Shown here: in pieces, positions 28,930-36,538 of the stretch
How positions within the stretch are numbered: the stretch's first letter is position 1
Layout of the letters: each line of letters starts with the position of its first letter
Assembly: GCF_015244675.1 (NCBI RefSeq)
Contig: NZ_JABCQO010000006.1
Coordinates: forward strand, 116,872 to 180,871
Length of the DNA stretch: 64,000 nucleotides
Origin: Gluconobacter cerevisiae
Lineage (GTDB): Bacteria; Pseudomonadota; Alphaproteobacteria; Acetobacterales; Acetobacteraceae
Reading direction: 5' to 3'
Position numbers and translations under genes: made by a program
Notes under the pieces: generated by a model
The model's database searches: none
The model's input: only the letters and a program-made list of their open reading frames with translations
Told to the model about the DNA's origin: nothing

Positions 28930-30126
28930 ATGAGTGATCTCCTGAGCGTTACACGGGCCATGGAACTGGTGCTGGATTATGCCGGCAGCTTCGGGACAGA
29001 GACCGTGGACCTGACGATGGCAGCCGGTCGCGTGCTTCAGCAGACGATCCATGCCGAGCGCGCCCAGCCGCCTTATGACCGTGTGATGATGGACGGCATT
29101 GCCTATCGTCACGGCAGCGGCCAGACGCTGGTCTCGCACGGAATTCAGCGCGCCGGTGCGCCGGGGCAGGTCTTGCCGGATGGTTCTGTCTGTCTGGAAG
29201 TGATGACGGGCGCGGTCTTGCCGGAAGGGGCGGATACCGTTGTTCCGGTCGAACGTCTTGTTCGCGAAGGACGACTGATCCGATTTGAAGAGGGCTATGA
29301 GCCGCGCAAGGGCCAGTTCATCCATCGCCGGGGTTCTGATTGTGTAGCCGGAACGGAGCTTCTGGCGCCGGGACGTCGGCTGGATGGTCCGGCGCTGGCG
29401 GTTCTGGCGGGGAATGGGCATGCGCAGGTTAGTGTGTCACGGATTCCTTTCATCGGGATCGTGGCGACGGGCGACGAACTCGTGGATGTCGGCGCCCCTG
29501 TGCGCGACTGGGAAATCCGCCGGTCCAACGAATTCGCCCTGACCGGCGCGCTCCTGTCGCGCGGCTTTAACTGCATTGAACGCTCTGTCGTTCCGGACGA
29601 TCTCGCAGAGACGATCGTGGCGCTGCGCGAACAGCTTTCGCGACATGATGTTCTGATCCTGAGTGGGGGCGTTTCGATGGGGGCCTTCGATCACGTTCCC
29701 AAAGCGCTGTCGAAAATCGGGGTCGAGCGGGTGTTCCACAAGGTGGCGCAGCGTCCGGGTAAGCCGCTGTGGTTCGGGGTCGGTCCGGAGGGACAGCGCG
29801 TGTTCGGGCTGCCGGGGAACCCGGTTTCCGCCACGATCTGCGGGGTGCGTTACGTCATGCCGATGCTTCTTGCAGGGCAGGGACTGAGCCGTCCCGAACC
29901 CTACACGGTCATGCTGGACACCGATGCCGAATGTATCCCGACACTGACGCGCTTTCTGCCCGTAAAACTCCATTATGATGCGACGGGGCAGGCGCGCGCA
30001 ACGCCCTGTCCGATGCCGACATCCGGGGATTTCAGCTTTCTGGCTTCAACGGACGGGTTTGTGGAACTGTCGCGTGGGGATGGTGTGTCGTCCCGTGGAA
30101 CGGCCGTGTTGTTTCATGGCTGGTAA
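28930..30126 (+). CDS. moeA: Molybdopterin molybdenumtransferase MoeA
   Basis: Inserts molybdate into adenylated molybdopterin. 398 residues. Seen: AQPPYDRVMMDGIA (the conserved PP...SxMDG), VMTGAVLPEGADTVVPVE, GIVATGDELVD, LILSGGVSMGAFDHV (conserved GGVSxG), and GLPGNPVSATI. First gene of a cluster with moaA, moaC, mobA-moaD and moaE; moaA starts 11 bases inside its end. Confidence 0.95.
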   Translation: MSDLLSVTRAMELVLDYAGSFGTETVDLTMAAGRVLQQTIHAERAQPPYDRVMMDGIAYRHGSGQTLVSHGIQRAGAPGQVLPDGSVCLEVMTGAVLPEGADTVVPVERLVREGRLIRFEEGYEPRKGQFIHRRGSDCVAGTELLAPGRRLDGPALAVLAGNGHAQVSVSRIPFIGIVATGDELVDVGAPVRDWEIRRSNEFALTGALLSRGFNCIERSVVPDDLAETIVALREQLSRHDVLILSGGVSMGAFDHVPKALSKIGVERVFHKVAQRPGKPLWFGVGPEGQRVFGLPGNPVSATICGVRYVMPMLLAGQGLSRPEPYTVMLDTDAECIPTLTRFLPVKLHYDATGQARATPCPMPTSGDFSFLASTDGFVELSRGDGVSSRGTAVLFHGW

Positions 30127-31141
30127 CGCCCTGACCGACCGCTTCAGTCGTCCGCTGCATGATCTGCGGATCTCCGTGATGGATCGGTGCAATTTCCGTT
30201 GCCCGTACTGCATGCCGGAAGCGACCTATCACGAACATTTCCGCTTTCTGGAACCCAAAGAGCGTCTGAGCTTCGACGAAATCGAACGTGTGGCGCGTGT
30301 GGCCGTATCGCTCGGGGTGCGCAAACTGCGCCTGACAGGTGGGGAGCCGCTTCTGCGTCCGAAGCTGCCGGACCTCATAGCGCGTCTGGCGTCCATCGAG
30401 GGTGTGGAAGATGTTGCGCTGACCACGAACGGCGTTCTGCTGGAGCGGCATGTTCGGGAATTGAAAGCGGCGGGGCTGAATCGTGTAACGGTCAGTCTCG
30501 ACAGTCTGGACCCGGCGGCTTTTGCGCGGATGAGCGGAGGCCGCGCGCAGCTTGAGCCGGTTCTGGAGGCCATCGATAGCGCTGCAAAAGCAGGTTTTTC
30601 AGGCGGCGTGAAACTCAATACCGTCATCCAGCGCGGTCTGAACGATTCAGGCGTCGAAGCACTGGCCGAACGCTTCCGCCACAGTGGCGTCGTGCTGCGG
30701 TTCATCGAATACATGGATGTCGGAACGCGCAATCACTGGGAGCGGGCGGAAGTGGTTCCGTCGCGCGAACTGCTGGAACGTCTTGACTCCCGCTGGCCGC
30801 TCGAACCGGTTGACGCGCACTATCGCGGAGAGGTCGCACAACGATACCGCTACTGCGACGGGGGCGGAGAAGTCGGATTCATTTCTTCCGTCACCGCGCC
30901 ATTCTGCGGTGATTGTTCGCGCGCGCGCCTCTCATCAGAAGGGCAGATTTATACCTGCCTGTTCGCGTCGGAAGGGACGGATCTGCGAACACTTCTGCGC
31001 AGCGACGAAGACGATACGGCCTTACGTGCGCTGCTGGCCGGGGTGTGGCGCCAGCGGACGGACAGGTATAGTGAGGAGCGGGCTGCGTCTGCGGATGCAC
31101 CAGCACGCCGCCGCATCGAGATGAACTATATCGGCGGCTAG
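30116..31141 (+). CDS. moaA: GTP 3',8-cyclase MoaA
   Basis: Radical-SAM enzyme that rearranges GTP in the first step of molybdopterin synthesis. ATG 30116 gives 341 residues; an open frame back to 29975 is a moeA shadow. The N-terminal CNFRCPYC 4Fe-4S cluster, the GGEPLLRPKLP motif, the C-terminal second cluster (CGDCSRARL ... IYTC) and the essential terminal Gly-Gly (MNYIGG) are all present. Confidence 0.96.
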   Translation: MAGNALTDRFSRPLHDLRISVMDRCNFRCPYCMPEATYHEHFRFLEPKERLSFDEIERVARVAVSLGVRKLRLTGGEPLLRPKLPDLIARLASIEGVEDVALTTNGVLLERHVRELKAAGLNRVTVSLDSLDPAAFARMSGGRAQLEPVLEAIDSAAKAGFSGGVKLNTVIQRGLNDSGVEALAERFRHSGVVLRFIEYMDVGTRNHWERAEVVPSRELLERLDSRWPLEPVDAHYRGEVAQRYRYCDGGGEVGFISSVTAPFCGDCSRARLSSEGQIYTCLFASEGTDLRTLLRSDEDDTALRALLAGVWRQRTDRYSEERAASADAPARRRIEMNYIGG

Positions 31142-31172
31142 AAACGGTAGTCGGATCGGGAGATCGAACACG

Positions 31173-31655
31173 ATGAAAACGCTCACCCATGTCAACGAGC
31201 ACGGCGAAGATCCGCGCATGGTCGATATCAGCGGCAAGGATGTGACTGAGCGCAGCGCCCATGCGCAGGCTCGTCTGGTTTTCCCATCCGATATGGCGCG
31301 GACGCTGTCTGAAGCCGGGTTCATGACGGCCAAAGGCGCTGTTCTGACTGTGGCGCAGATTGCGGGCGTGATGGGTGTGAAATCGACATCGCAGCTTATT
31401 CCGCTGTGTCATCCGCTGGCCCTCAGCGGCTGCCGGGTAGACATCACGATCGAGGGTGACGAGGCACTGATCGACTGCCGCGTGTCGTGCAAGGGGCGGA
31501 CAGGCGTGGAAATGGAAGCCCTGACTGGCGCGTCCGTGGCGGCGCTCACGATCTACGATATGTGCAAGGCGATGTCCCACGACATGGTCATCCGCGAGGT
31601 CCGGCTGATGGGTAAGGCAGGCGGCAAGCGCGACTTCCAGAGGATCGAATCGTGA
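31173..31655 (+). CDS. moaC: Cyclic pyranopterin monophosphate synthase MoaC
   Basis: Completes pyranopterin formation with MoaA. 160 residues with MVDISGKDVTERSAHAQARL near the start, IPLCHPLALSGCRVDI, and GVEMEALTGASVAALTIYDM, all family signatures. Starts 31 bases after moaA; the following gene overlaps by 4 bases. Confidence 0.96.
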   Translation: MKTLTHVNEHGEDPRMVDISGKDVTERSAHAQARLVFPSDMARTLSEAGFMTAKGAVLTVAQIAGVMGVKSTSQLIPLCHPLALSGCRVDITIEGDEALIDCRVSCKGRTGVEMEALTGASVAALTIYDMCKAMSHDMVIREVRLMGKAGGKRDFQRIES

Positions 31656-32491
31656 GGCCGCTTTATGGCCTGATCCTTGCGGGAGGGGCCAGCAAACGCA
31701 TGGGGACGGACAAGGCGGCGCTCGACTATCATGGCAAGCCGCAGCTTCAGGCGGCATTCGATGTCGTGTCGCCTCTGGTGGAGAAGTGTTTTGTCTCGGT
31801 GCGGCCGGACCAGACGGGAAACCCGGTCCGGGCCGCATTTCCGCAGATTGTCGATTCCGTAGATATTGATGGCCCGGCGGCCGGTCTGCTGTCCGCGCAT
31901 CAGGCCTATCCGGATGTCGCCTGGCTAGTTCTGGCCTGCGATCTGCCGATGCTGGATCGAGGCACGCTGGAGAATCTGATCGCAAGGCGGGAGGCTACAA
32001 ACGTCGCGGTTGCCTATCGCAGCGAACATGACGGTCTGCCGGAACCGCTCTGTGCCATCTGGGAACCCGAAGCGCTGGAGCGGCTGGAACAGCAGGTTCT
32101 GGATGGTCGGACCTGCCCGCGCAAGCTGCTGATCAACAGTCCGACCAAGCTGCTGGAGCCCTATGCCCGTGGCGCGCTCGACAATATCAACACGCCCGAG
32201 GAACGCGAGGATGCGACCCGGCGTCTGGAGAACCCGACAGGAGGGCCGATGATTCGCCTGAAACTGGAATATTTCGCACAGCTCCGGGAGTTGGCCGGAA
32301 CGCGCGAGCAGACGCTTGAGACTACATTCGCAACCGTCGGGCCGCTTTATGAGGAACTGCGTGAAACATACGCCTTTCCTTTCGAAGCCTCGAAGCTTCG
32401 TGTGGCGATCAACGGCGATTTCGCGCCCTGGACACAGCCCCTGAAGGATGGAGACCACATTGTGTTCATCCCGCCGGTGACGGGAGGATGA
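31652..32491 (+). CDS. MobA-MoaD fusion protein
   Basis: A single 279-residue frame with two units. Residues 1-198 are a MobA-type guanylyltransferase: LILAGGASKRMGTDKAALDY, VLACDLPMLDRGTL, NINTPEE near the end. Residues 200-279 are a MoaD molybdopterin-synthase small subunit: IRLKLEYFAQLRELAG...DGDHIVFIPPVTGG, ending in the Gly-Gly that becomes a thiocarboxylate. The MoaD segment starts at an internal Met (ATG 32249) with AGGAGGG four bases upstream, so free MoaD could also be made from the same message. It overlaps moaC and moaE by 4 bases at each end, showing tight coupling. Confidence 0.93.
   Translation: MRPLYGLILAGGASKRMGTDKAALDYHGKPQLQAAFDVVSPLVEKCFVSVRPDQTGNPVRAAFPQIVDSVDIDGPAAGLLSAHQAYPDVAWLVLACDLPMLDRGTLENLIARREATNVAVAYRSEHDGLPEPLCAIWEPEALERLEQQVLDGRTCPRKLLINSPTKLLEPYARGALDNINTPEEREDATRRLENPTGGPMIRLKLEYFAQLRELAGTREQTLETTFATVGPLYEELRETYAFPFEASKLRVAINGDFAPWTQPLKDGDHIVFIPPVTGG
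32239..32251 (+). promoter_or_regulatory. Internal Shine-Dalgarno and start codon for moaD
   Basis: AGGAGGG at 32239-32245, then 3 bases (CCG), then an in-frame ATG at 32249 inside the mobA-moaD gene. It matches the anti-Shine-Dalgarno core well and precedes the exact point where MoaD homology begins. It suggests, but does not prove, a second translation start for free MoaD (80 residues). Confidence 0.5.
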
Positions 32492-32982
32492 GCCGCTTTC
32501 GGATGGCGGCTGCGCCCGTGGACCTGACCCTGTTGCGTGAGGATCTGCATCTGGCCGAGGCGGGAGGATTCTGCACCTTTGAAGGCTGGGTCCGTAACAG
32601 GAATGACGGCCGCCCCGTTGATGGTCTGGAATATGAATCCTACGAAGCGCTGGCGCAGCTTGAAGGCGAACGGATCGTCGCAGAAGCGCTGGAGCGTTTC
32701 GAGATCAGCGAGGCCGTGGCCATGCACCGGACGGGTAGTCTGAAGGTCGGGGAGGTCGCCGTCTGGATCGGTGTTTCGGCACCGCATCGCGATGCGGCGT
32801 TCCGGGCCTGCCGCTACATCATCGACGAGATCAAGCACCGTGTTCCGGTCTGGAAGAAGGAACATTATCTGGATGGGGACGCCGAATGGGTGGCGTGCCA
32901 TCATTGCCAGACGGCGCCCCGTGCCTCCGAAACGGATGCTCATGACCATGATCATGGACAGTGTGGCCATCACCATCACTGA
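32488..32982 (+). CDS. moaE: Molybdopterin synthase large subunit MoaE
   Basis: Catalytic subunit that uses thiocarboxylated MoaD. 164 residues. Family motifs: GGFCTFEGWVRNRNDGR (with the substrate Arg), EYESYEALAQ, VAMHRTGSLKVGEVAVWIGV, AFRACRYIIDEIKHRVPVWKKE with its conserved Lys. Beyond residue about 138 it carries a His-rich tail (HDHDHGQCGHHHH) not part of the MoaE fold and likely to bind metal. Overlaps mobA-moaD by 4 bases. Confidence 0.95.
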   Translation: MSRFRMAAAPVDLTLLREDLHLAEAGGFCTFEGWVRNRNDGRPVDGLEYESYEALAQLEGERIVAEALERFEISEAVAMHRTGSLKVGEVAVWIGVSAPHRDAAFRACRYIIDEIKHRVPVWKKEHYLDGDAEWVACHHCQTAPRASETDAHDHDHGQCGHHHH

Positions 32983-33040
32983 GTGAGCCTGACTGCGGAG
33001 CAGAAGCTTTCTGTTCCGCAGCGTCTTTTTGAGTTGTAAT

Positions 33041-33055
33041 TGCAAATCATTCTCA
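33041..33055 (+). promoter_or_regulatory. Candidate Fur-type box
   Basis: TGCAAATCATTCTCA, an imperfect 7-1-7 palindrome (TGCAAAT-C-ATTCTCA; the right half reads TGAGAAT on the other strand) like the iron-responsive Fur operator. It sits 40 bases upstream of the start codon of the 33096 gene and downstream of moaE. Known consensus TGATAATNATTATCA; conserved ends, altered centre. Confidence 0.5.
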
Positions 33056-33095
33056 ATTAGGATGAATCCGGTCCTGCTGATTCGGAGTTATCCCC

Positions 33096-33686
33096 ATGAC
33101 ACGGCTGTCGCTTTCCCTGTCCGATCTCTGCTGCTGTGAACGGCTGGCGCTGTGGAGTATCCGCTGCCTCATCAGCCATTACCGTTTGCCAAACTGCCCT
33201 GAGACAAAAACGACCGACGGCCTGTTCCCGGTCTGCTTCCGCCCGGCCCTTGATGCGGCGGAGGGGGCCTTTTCGGACGCCGTCCATCTCTTGGCAGTTG
33301 CAGGACAGCCGGGGCTCGCGGTGAATGCGCCGGGCATGCAGTCCCTGACGGTGCTGGAGGAGCGTTTCCTGCGCGGAATCGTCGCGGCCCAGAACGAAGG
33401 CCAGCGTGACGTTTTCATCCTCCTTGCGGAAACCTTCCCAGATCGCTTCGTACAGGGCTGTCTTGCTACGGCCCTGACGCTGTTGGCAGATTGCCTCGCC
33501 GGAGCGGGGCATTGGCTTCCCAAGACTTTGCTGAAGGACGAAACCACGATTTCCGGGGGCGGGGCATTGTCTTCGATTAGTCGCTGGCGCTCGGTCAGCC
33601 CATCGCGGATGCGCGTTCTATGGCCGCAGGATAGCGGCCCTCTCCAGCGCGAGACTGTGCCTGAAGCGAACAGGGTGATGCATTGA
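33096..33686 (+). CDS. Unknown cytoplasmic protein, first gene of a possible iron-regulated pair
   Basis: A 196-residue protein I do not recognise. It has a Cys cluster near the N-terminus (DLCCCERLALWSIRCL, residues about 11-26), more cysteines (C35, C47), and a central Gln/Glu-containing helical part ending in RDVFILLAETFPDRFVQ and TLLADCLAGAGHWLPK. The remainder looks helical. The Cys cluster together with the preceding Fur-like box suggests, but does not show, an iron role. The next gene starts inside its last codons (ATGATG at 33683). Confidence 0.5.
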   Translation: MTRLSLSLSDLCCCERLALWSIRCLISHYRLPNCPETKTTDGLFPVCFRPALDAAEGAFSDAVHLLAVAGQPGLAVNAPGMQSLTVLEERFLRGIVAAQNEGQRDVFILLAETFPDRFVQGCLATALTLLADCLAGAGHWLPKTLLKDETTISGGGALSSISRWRSVSPSRMRVLWPQDSGPLQRETVPEANRVMH

Positions 33687-33901
33687 TGATGTCGCTGGGC
33701 AGGCGCACCATCCGGAATGGCGTTGCGTCACGCATTCCGGGCTTTGAGGAGCTGGAACACATGACGGTTTGTCTGTTACTGCTACTCGCTGGCGTGGTCG
33801 GTTTTTGCTGGCTGGCCTGCGTAAACCTTGAGATTTCTGCCGACGACCTTCTGTCCGCACTGGGGTACCAGTCCGGGCTGGAAGAAACTTTCAGGGGGTA
33901 G
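33683..33901 (+). CDS. Small single-span membrane protein
   Basis: A 72-residue protein with one hydrophobic helix near the middle (MTVCLLLLLAGVVGFCWLACV, shortened) and a soluble C-terminal part (ISADDLLSALGYQSGLEETF). The start at 33683 overlaps the upstream stop; an internal Met before the helix is an alternative. Function unknown. It is probably co-transcribed with the 33096 gene. Confidence 0.45.
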   Translation: MMMSLGRRTIRNGVASRIPGFEELEHMTVCLLLLLAGVVGFCWLACVNLEISADDLLSALGYQSGLEETFRG

Positions 33902-33906
33902 ATCCT

Positions 33907-33932
33907 TCTCCGGCCCACGGATGGACCGGAGA
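33907..33932. terminator. Hairpin between convergent genes
   Basis: TCTCCGG (33907-33913) pairs with CCGGAGA (33926-33932); the loop is 12 bases. It separates the small membrane protein (plus) from the decarboxylase (minus). The stem is short and the T-run weak (GCGTTTTC). Confidence 0.4.
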
Positions 33933-33940
33933 CAGCGTTT

Positions 33941-35089
33941 TCAGATGTAGTATTCGGTCAGCGGTGGAAAGCCGTTGAAGCCGACGGAGCAGTACGTCGA
34001 AACATACGCGCCAGTGGCGAGGATCTCGACGCGATCGCCGCATTCGAGGGAATCCGGCATCGGGATGCGGTTCTTCTCGTACATGATGTCCACACCATCA
34101 CAGCTCGGACCGGCCACGACACATGGTGAACGGGTGCCATCTTCTGAATCGCGGGAGGTGCGGAACGTGTAGCGAATGGCCTCGCCTTCCGTTTCCGCCA
34201 ATCCGCCAAAACGCCCGATATCGAGATAGACCCAGCGCGGATCGGTGACGGCACCGCCACGTCGGCTGACGAGAATGACCTCGCTCGACACCACCCCCGA
34301 CTGCCCGACCATGTAGCGGCCCGGCTCCAGCAGAATTTCCGGCGCACCGTCAGGAAAATGCGTCTTGAGGGACGCATGGATCGTGTCGGCGAAATCCTGA
34401 ACGGAAGGGACGTTCTCGCGGTAATGCGTCGGGAAGCCGCCACCCAGATTGAGCATCTGAAGGTCCACGTCCTGCGCGCGCAGATCATGATACAGTCCGG
34501 CCGCCTTGGCGATGGCATGATCATAGGCCGCAACGCCGGTCTGCTGGCTGCCGACATGGAAGGACAGGCCGTAAGGCTTCAGGCCCAGTTCGCGGGCGCG
34601 CAGCATGAGCGTGCGGGCATTGTTCAGCGTGGTGCCGAACTTGCGGGATAGGGGCCAGTCGGCACCTTCGTTTTCCACGGCCAGACGGCAGAAAACGCGT
34701 GCACCAGGTGCATGTTTGCCGAGCTTTTCCAGCTCTTCGATGCTGTCGAACACGAACAGGCTGATGCCCAGATCGTAGGCTTCGCGGATCCATTCTGGCT
34801 TCTTTAGTGTGTTGCCGTAGGAGATCCGATCCGGTGTTGCGCCAGCATCGAGGCACATCCGGATTTCCGCAATGGAAGCGGCATCGAAGGAAGAGCCCAG
34901 ACCGACGAGGCGCTCGAGAATGGCCGGGGCCGGGTTGGCCTTGATGGCGTAATAGATTTTCGCTTCCCCAAGCGCATCGTGCAGGGCACGATAATGCGCG
35001 CCCACGACGTCGAGATCGACGACAAGGCAAGGGGTTGCCGGCTTTTGCTCGGCAAGGAAGCGGGAGATTTTGGGAGTCATGACACTCAA
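33941..35089 (-). CDS. Group III PLP-dependent ornithine/lysine-type decarboxylase
   Basis: Alanine-racemase-fold decarboxylase, 382 residues, of the eukaryote-like ornithine/arginine decarboxylase branch that makes putrescine. Seen: PLP Lys in KIYYAIKANPAP, SYGNTLKKPEWI, HVGSQQTGVAAYDHAI, LNLGGGFPTHYRE (with the Gly-rich phosphate loop), EPGRYMVGQSG and CDGVDIMYE, the last supplying active-site Cys and Asp across the dimer. Ornithine is the usual substrate in alphaproteobacteria; lysine or both possible. It has a roughly 300-base leader. Confidence 0.9.
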   Translation of the reverse strand: MSVMTPKISRFLAEQKPATPCLVVDLDVVGAHYRALHDALGEAKIYYAIKANPAPAILERLVGLGSSFDAASIAEIRMCLDAGATPDRISYGNTLKKPEWIREAYDLGISLFVFDSIEELEKLGKHAPGARVFCRLAVENEGADWPLSRKFGTTLNNARTLMLRARELGLKPYGLSFHVGSQQTGVAAYDHAIAKAAGLYHDLRAQDVDLQMLNLGGGFPTHYRENVPSVQDFADTIHASLKTHFPDGAPEILLEPGRYMVGQSGVVSSEVILVSRRGGAVTDPRWVYLDIGRFGGLAETEGEAIRYTFRTSRDSEDGTRSPCVVAGPSCDGVDIMYEKNRIPMPDSLECGDRVEILATGAYVSTYCSVGFNGFPPLTEYYI

Positions 35090-35394
35090 TTCCCAGAACC
35101 GGACTCGTCAGGGAACGATATCGCCCTGCGAGTGTGTTGCGAAACGGTCGAACGGACCGGCGAATAGCGGGAATCCGTAACGGGTGGATTCCTGAAGGCC
35201 AGAACGCTTGACGTCGTTGCGTAACCTCGAGTGGGCCAGTGGCACGTGCGTTGCTGCGTGAGGCGGGCATATGGGACCAAACGCCCTGTCGTGCAACTGC
35301 TAATTTTGCATTGTGATGCTTTTGCCAATATTGGTGTGCTGAATCTGGGCGAATTCGGAACGCTGAAGGTATCTTTCGCGTAGGTACATGGCTC
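35090..35394 (-). promoter_or_regulatory. Long leader of the ornithine decarboxylase gene
   Basis: About 305 bases between the decarboxylase start and the divergent YihY gene. On the minus strand a perfect 7-bp hairpin (GGAATCC at 35186-35192 and GGATTCC at 35170-35176 as read on the decarboxylase strand) and a 62-codon leader frame (TTG start 35296, stop 35108, with no clear homology) can be seen. Some alphaproteobacterial ornithine decarboxylase genes have an RNA leader (speF motif); I cannot confirm the match by eye. Confidence 0.4.
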
Positions 35395-36513
35395 ATGTCG
35401 TCCGATCTGGACTGTCATGAGGTCGACCGTTGCCCCAACAGGACACTGCCGAGGACACCCTGCGTGAGTTTGACACCCGAATCTGCGACCATCTCCGGCT
35501 CCCGGATCATACCGGAACAAGCCGTATCTTCGGAGTCGGGGCAGGCGGCTACTCACACAGAGGCCACTGATTCAAACACCGTATCATCGCAGAACAGGCT
35601 GCATCATGCGGCCTGGCGGGTTATCGCCAAGCATCTCTTCGCAGAGGTAGGCTCCAGCCAGACATCGCTTTCTGCGGCGGGCTGCGCATTTTACGCTACT
35701 TTGTCGCTTTTTCCGGCCATTTCCAGCCTGATTTCCCTTTACGGTCTGGCCTTCGATCTCCAGTCCGTCGAACCTCAGCTTGAAGTGCTTCGACATCTCC
35801 TTCCGCCCTCGGCTTATGCCCTGATTGGCGACCGGATCCACGAGTTGATTTCCCAACCTCACTCGTCTCTGACAATCGGTCTGATTTTCTCGCTTGCGGT
35901 GGCCCTTTGGTCTGCTTCGGCGAGCACAAAGTCGATCCTGTCCGCACTGAACATGGCTTATAATGCGCAGGAAACACGGAGTTTTCTGAAGTTTCAGGCT
36001 GTGGCGCTCTCCACGACGCTAACGGCTATCGTGGGTGCTGCGCTTACTCTGGCACTCATGGTGGCAGCTCCTGCACTTGTGGATTACCTGCCGCGCCATG
36101 TCAGCTTTCTGAGCGACCCGCCATTTCCAGTGAATTTCCTGCTGTCCTATGGCGCGCCGATGATTGTGCACACACTGGCGCCGGTTCTGATGCTGCTGTT
36201 CGTCTTTATCGCTGTGACGCTGCTGTACCGTTTTGCGCCGTGTCGGGTGCATACGGAGTGGCGCTGGATCTTTCCGGGCTCGATCCTTGCGACGATCCTT
36301 TGGGTTGCAACGTCTTTGGGTTTTTCATGGTATGTCGCGCATTTCGCCAGCTATGGCGCGACATATGGTCCCCTTGGCGCGGTTGCGGCCATCATGATGT
36401 GGCTTTTCGTGAGCGCCTATGTGGTGCTGTTTGGGGCGGAGCTGAACGCCAGCCTTGAGGCGCGGGTTGGAAAGAGTCAGGCCGTACCGCCGGAAGAAAC
36501 AAGTCTGGCCTGA
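35395..36513 (+). CDS. YihY/BrkB family inner-membrane protein
   Basis: A 372-residue YihY/virulence-factor-BrkB protein with six predicted membrane helices. The family N-terminal segment LSAAGCAFYATLSLFPAISSLISLYGL, the amphipathic stretch LLPPSAYALIGDRIHELI, and the C-terminal LGFSWYVAHFASYGATYGPLGAVAAIMMW with GAELNASLE are characteristic. The first about 75 residues are a low-conservation tail; a GTG at about 35464 could be the true start. Role not established for the family (possibly envelope-associated). Confidence 0.85.
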   Translation: MSSDLDCHEVDRCPNRTLPRTPCVSLTPESATISGSRIIPEQAVSSESGQAATHTEATDSNTVSSQNRLHHAAWRVIAKHLFAEVGSSQTSLSAAGCAFYATLSLFPAISSLISLYGLAFDLQSVEPQLEVLRHLLPPSAYALIGDRIHELISQPHSSLTIGLIFSLAVALWSASASTKSILSALNMAYNAQETRSFLKFQAVALSTTLTAIVGAALTLALMVAAPALVDYLPRHVSFLSDPPFPVNFLLSYGAPMIVHTLAPVLMLLFVFIAVTLLYRFAPCRVHTEWRWIFPGSILATILWVATSLGFSWYVAHFASYGATYGPLGAVAAIMMWLFVSAYVVLFGAELNASLEARVGKSQAVPPEETSLA

Positions 36514-36527
36514 AGATCAGGCCAGAC
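36503..36527. terminator. Perfect inverted repeat at the end of the YihY gene
   Basis: GTCTGGCCTGA, a 3-base loop (AGA), then TCAGGCCAGAC (36503-36513 with 36517-36527), overlapping the YihY stop. Lies between convergent YihY and RlpA genes. No long T-run follows on the plus strand, but it may act as a bidirectional terminator. Confidence 0.6.
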
Positions 36528-36538
36528 GTCGTTCAGCG

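Noticed and set aside
31142..31172. Possible molybdenum-cofactor riboswitch near moaA/moaC
   Set aside because: Only 31 bases separate the genes and no conserved Moco RNA features are visible; nothing matching before moeA either.
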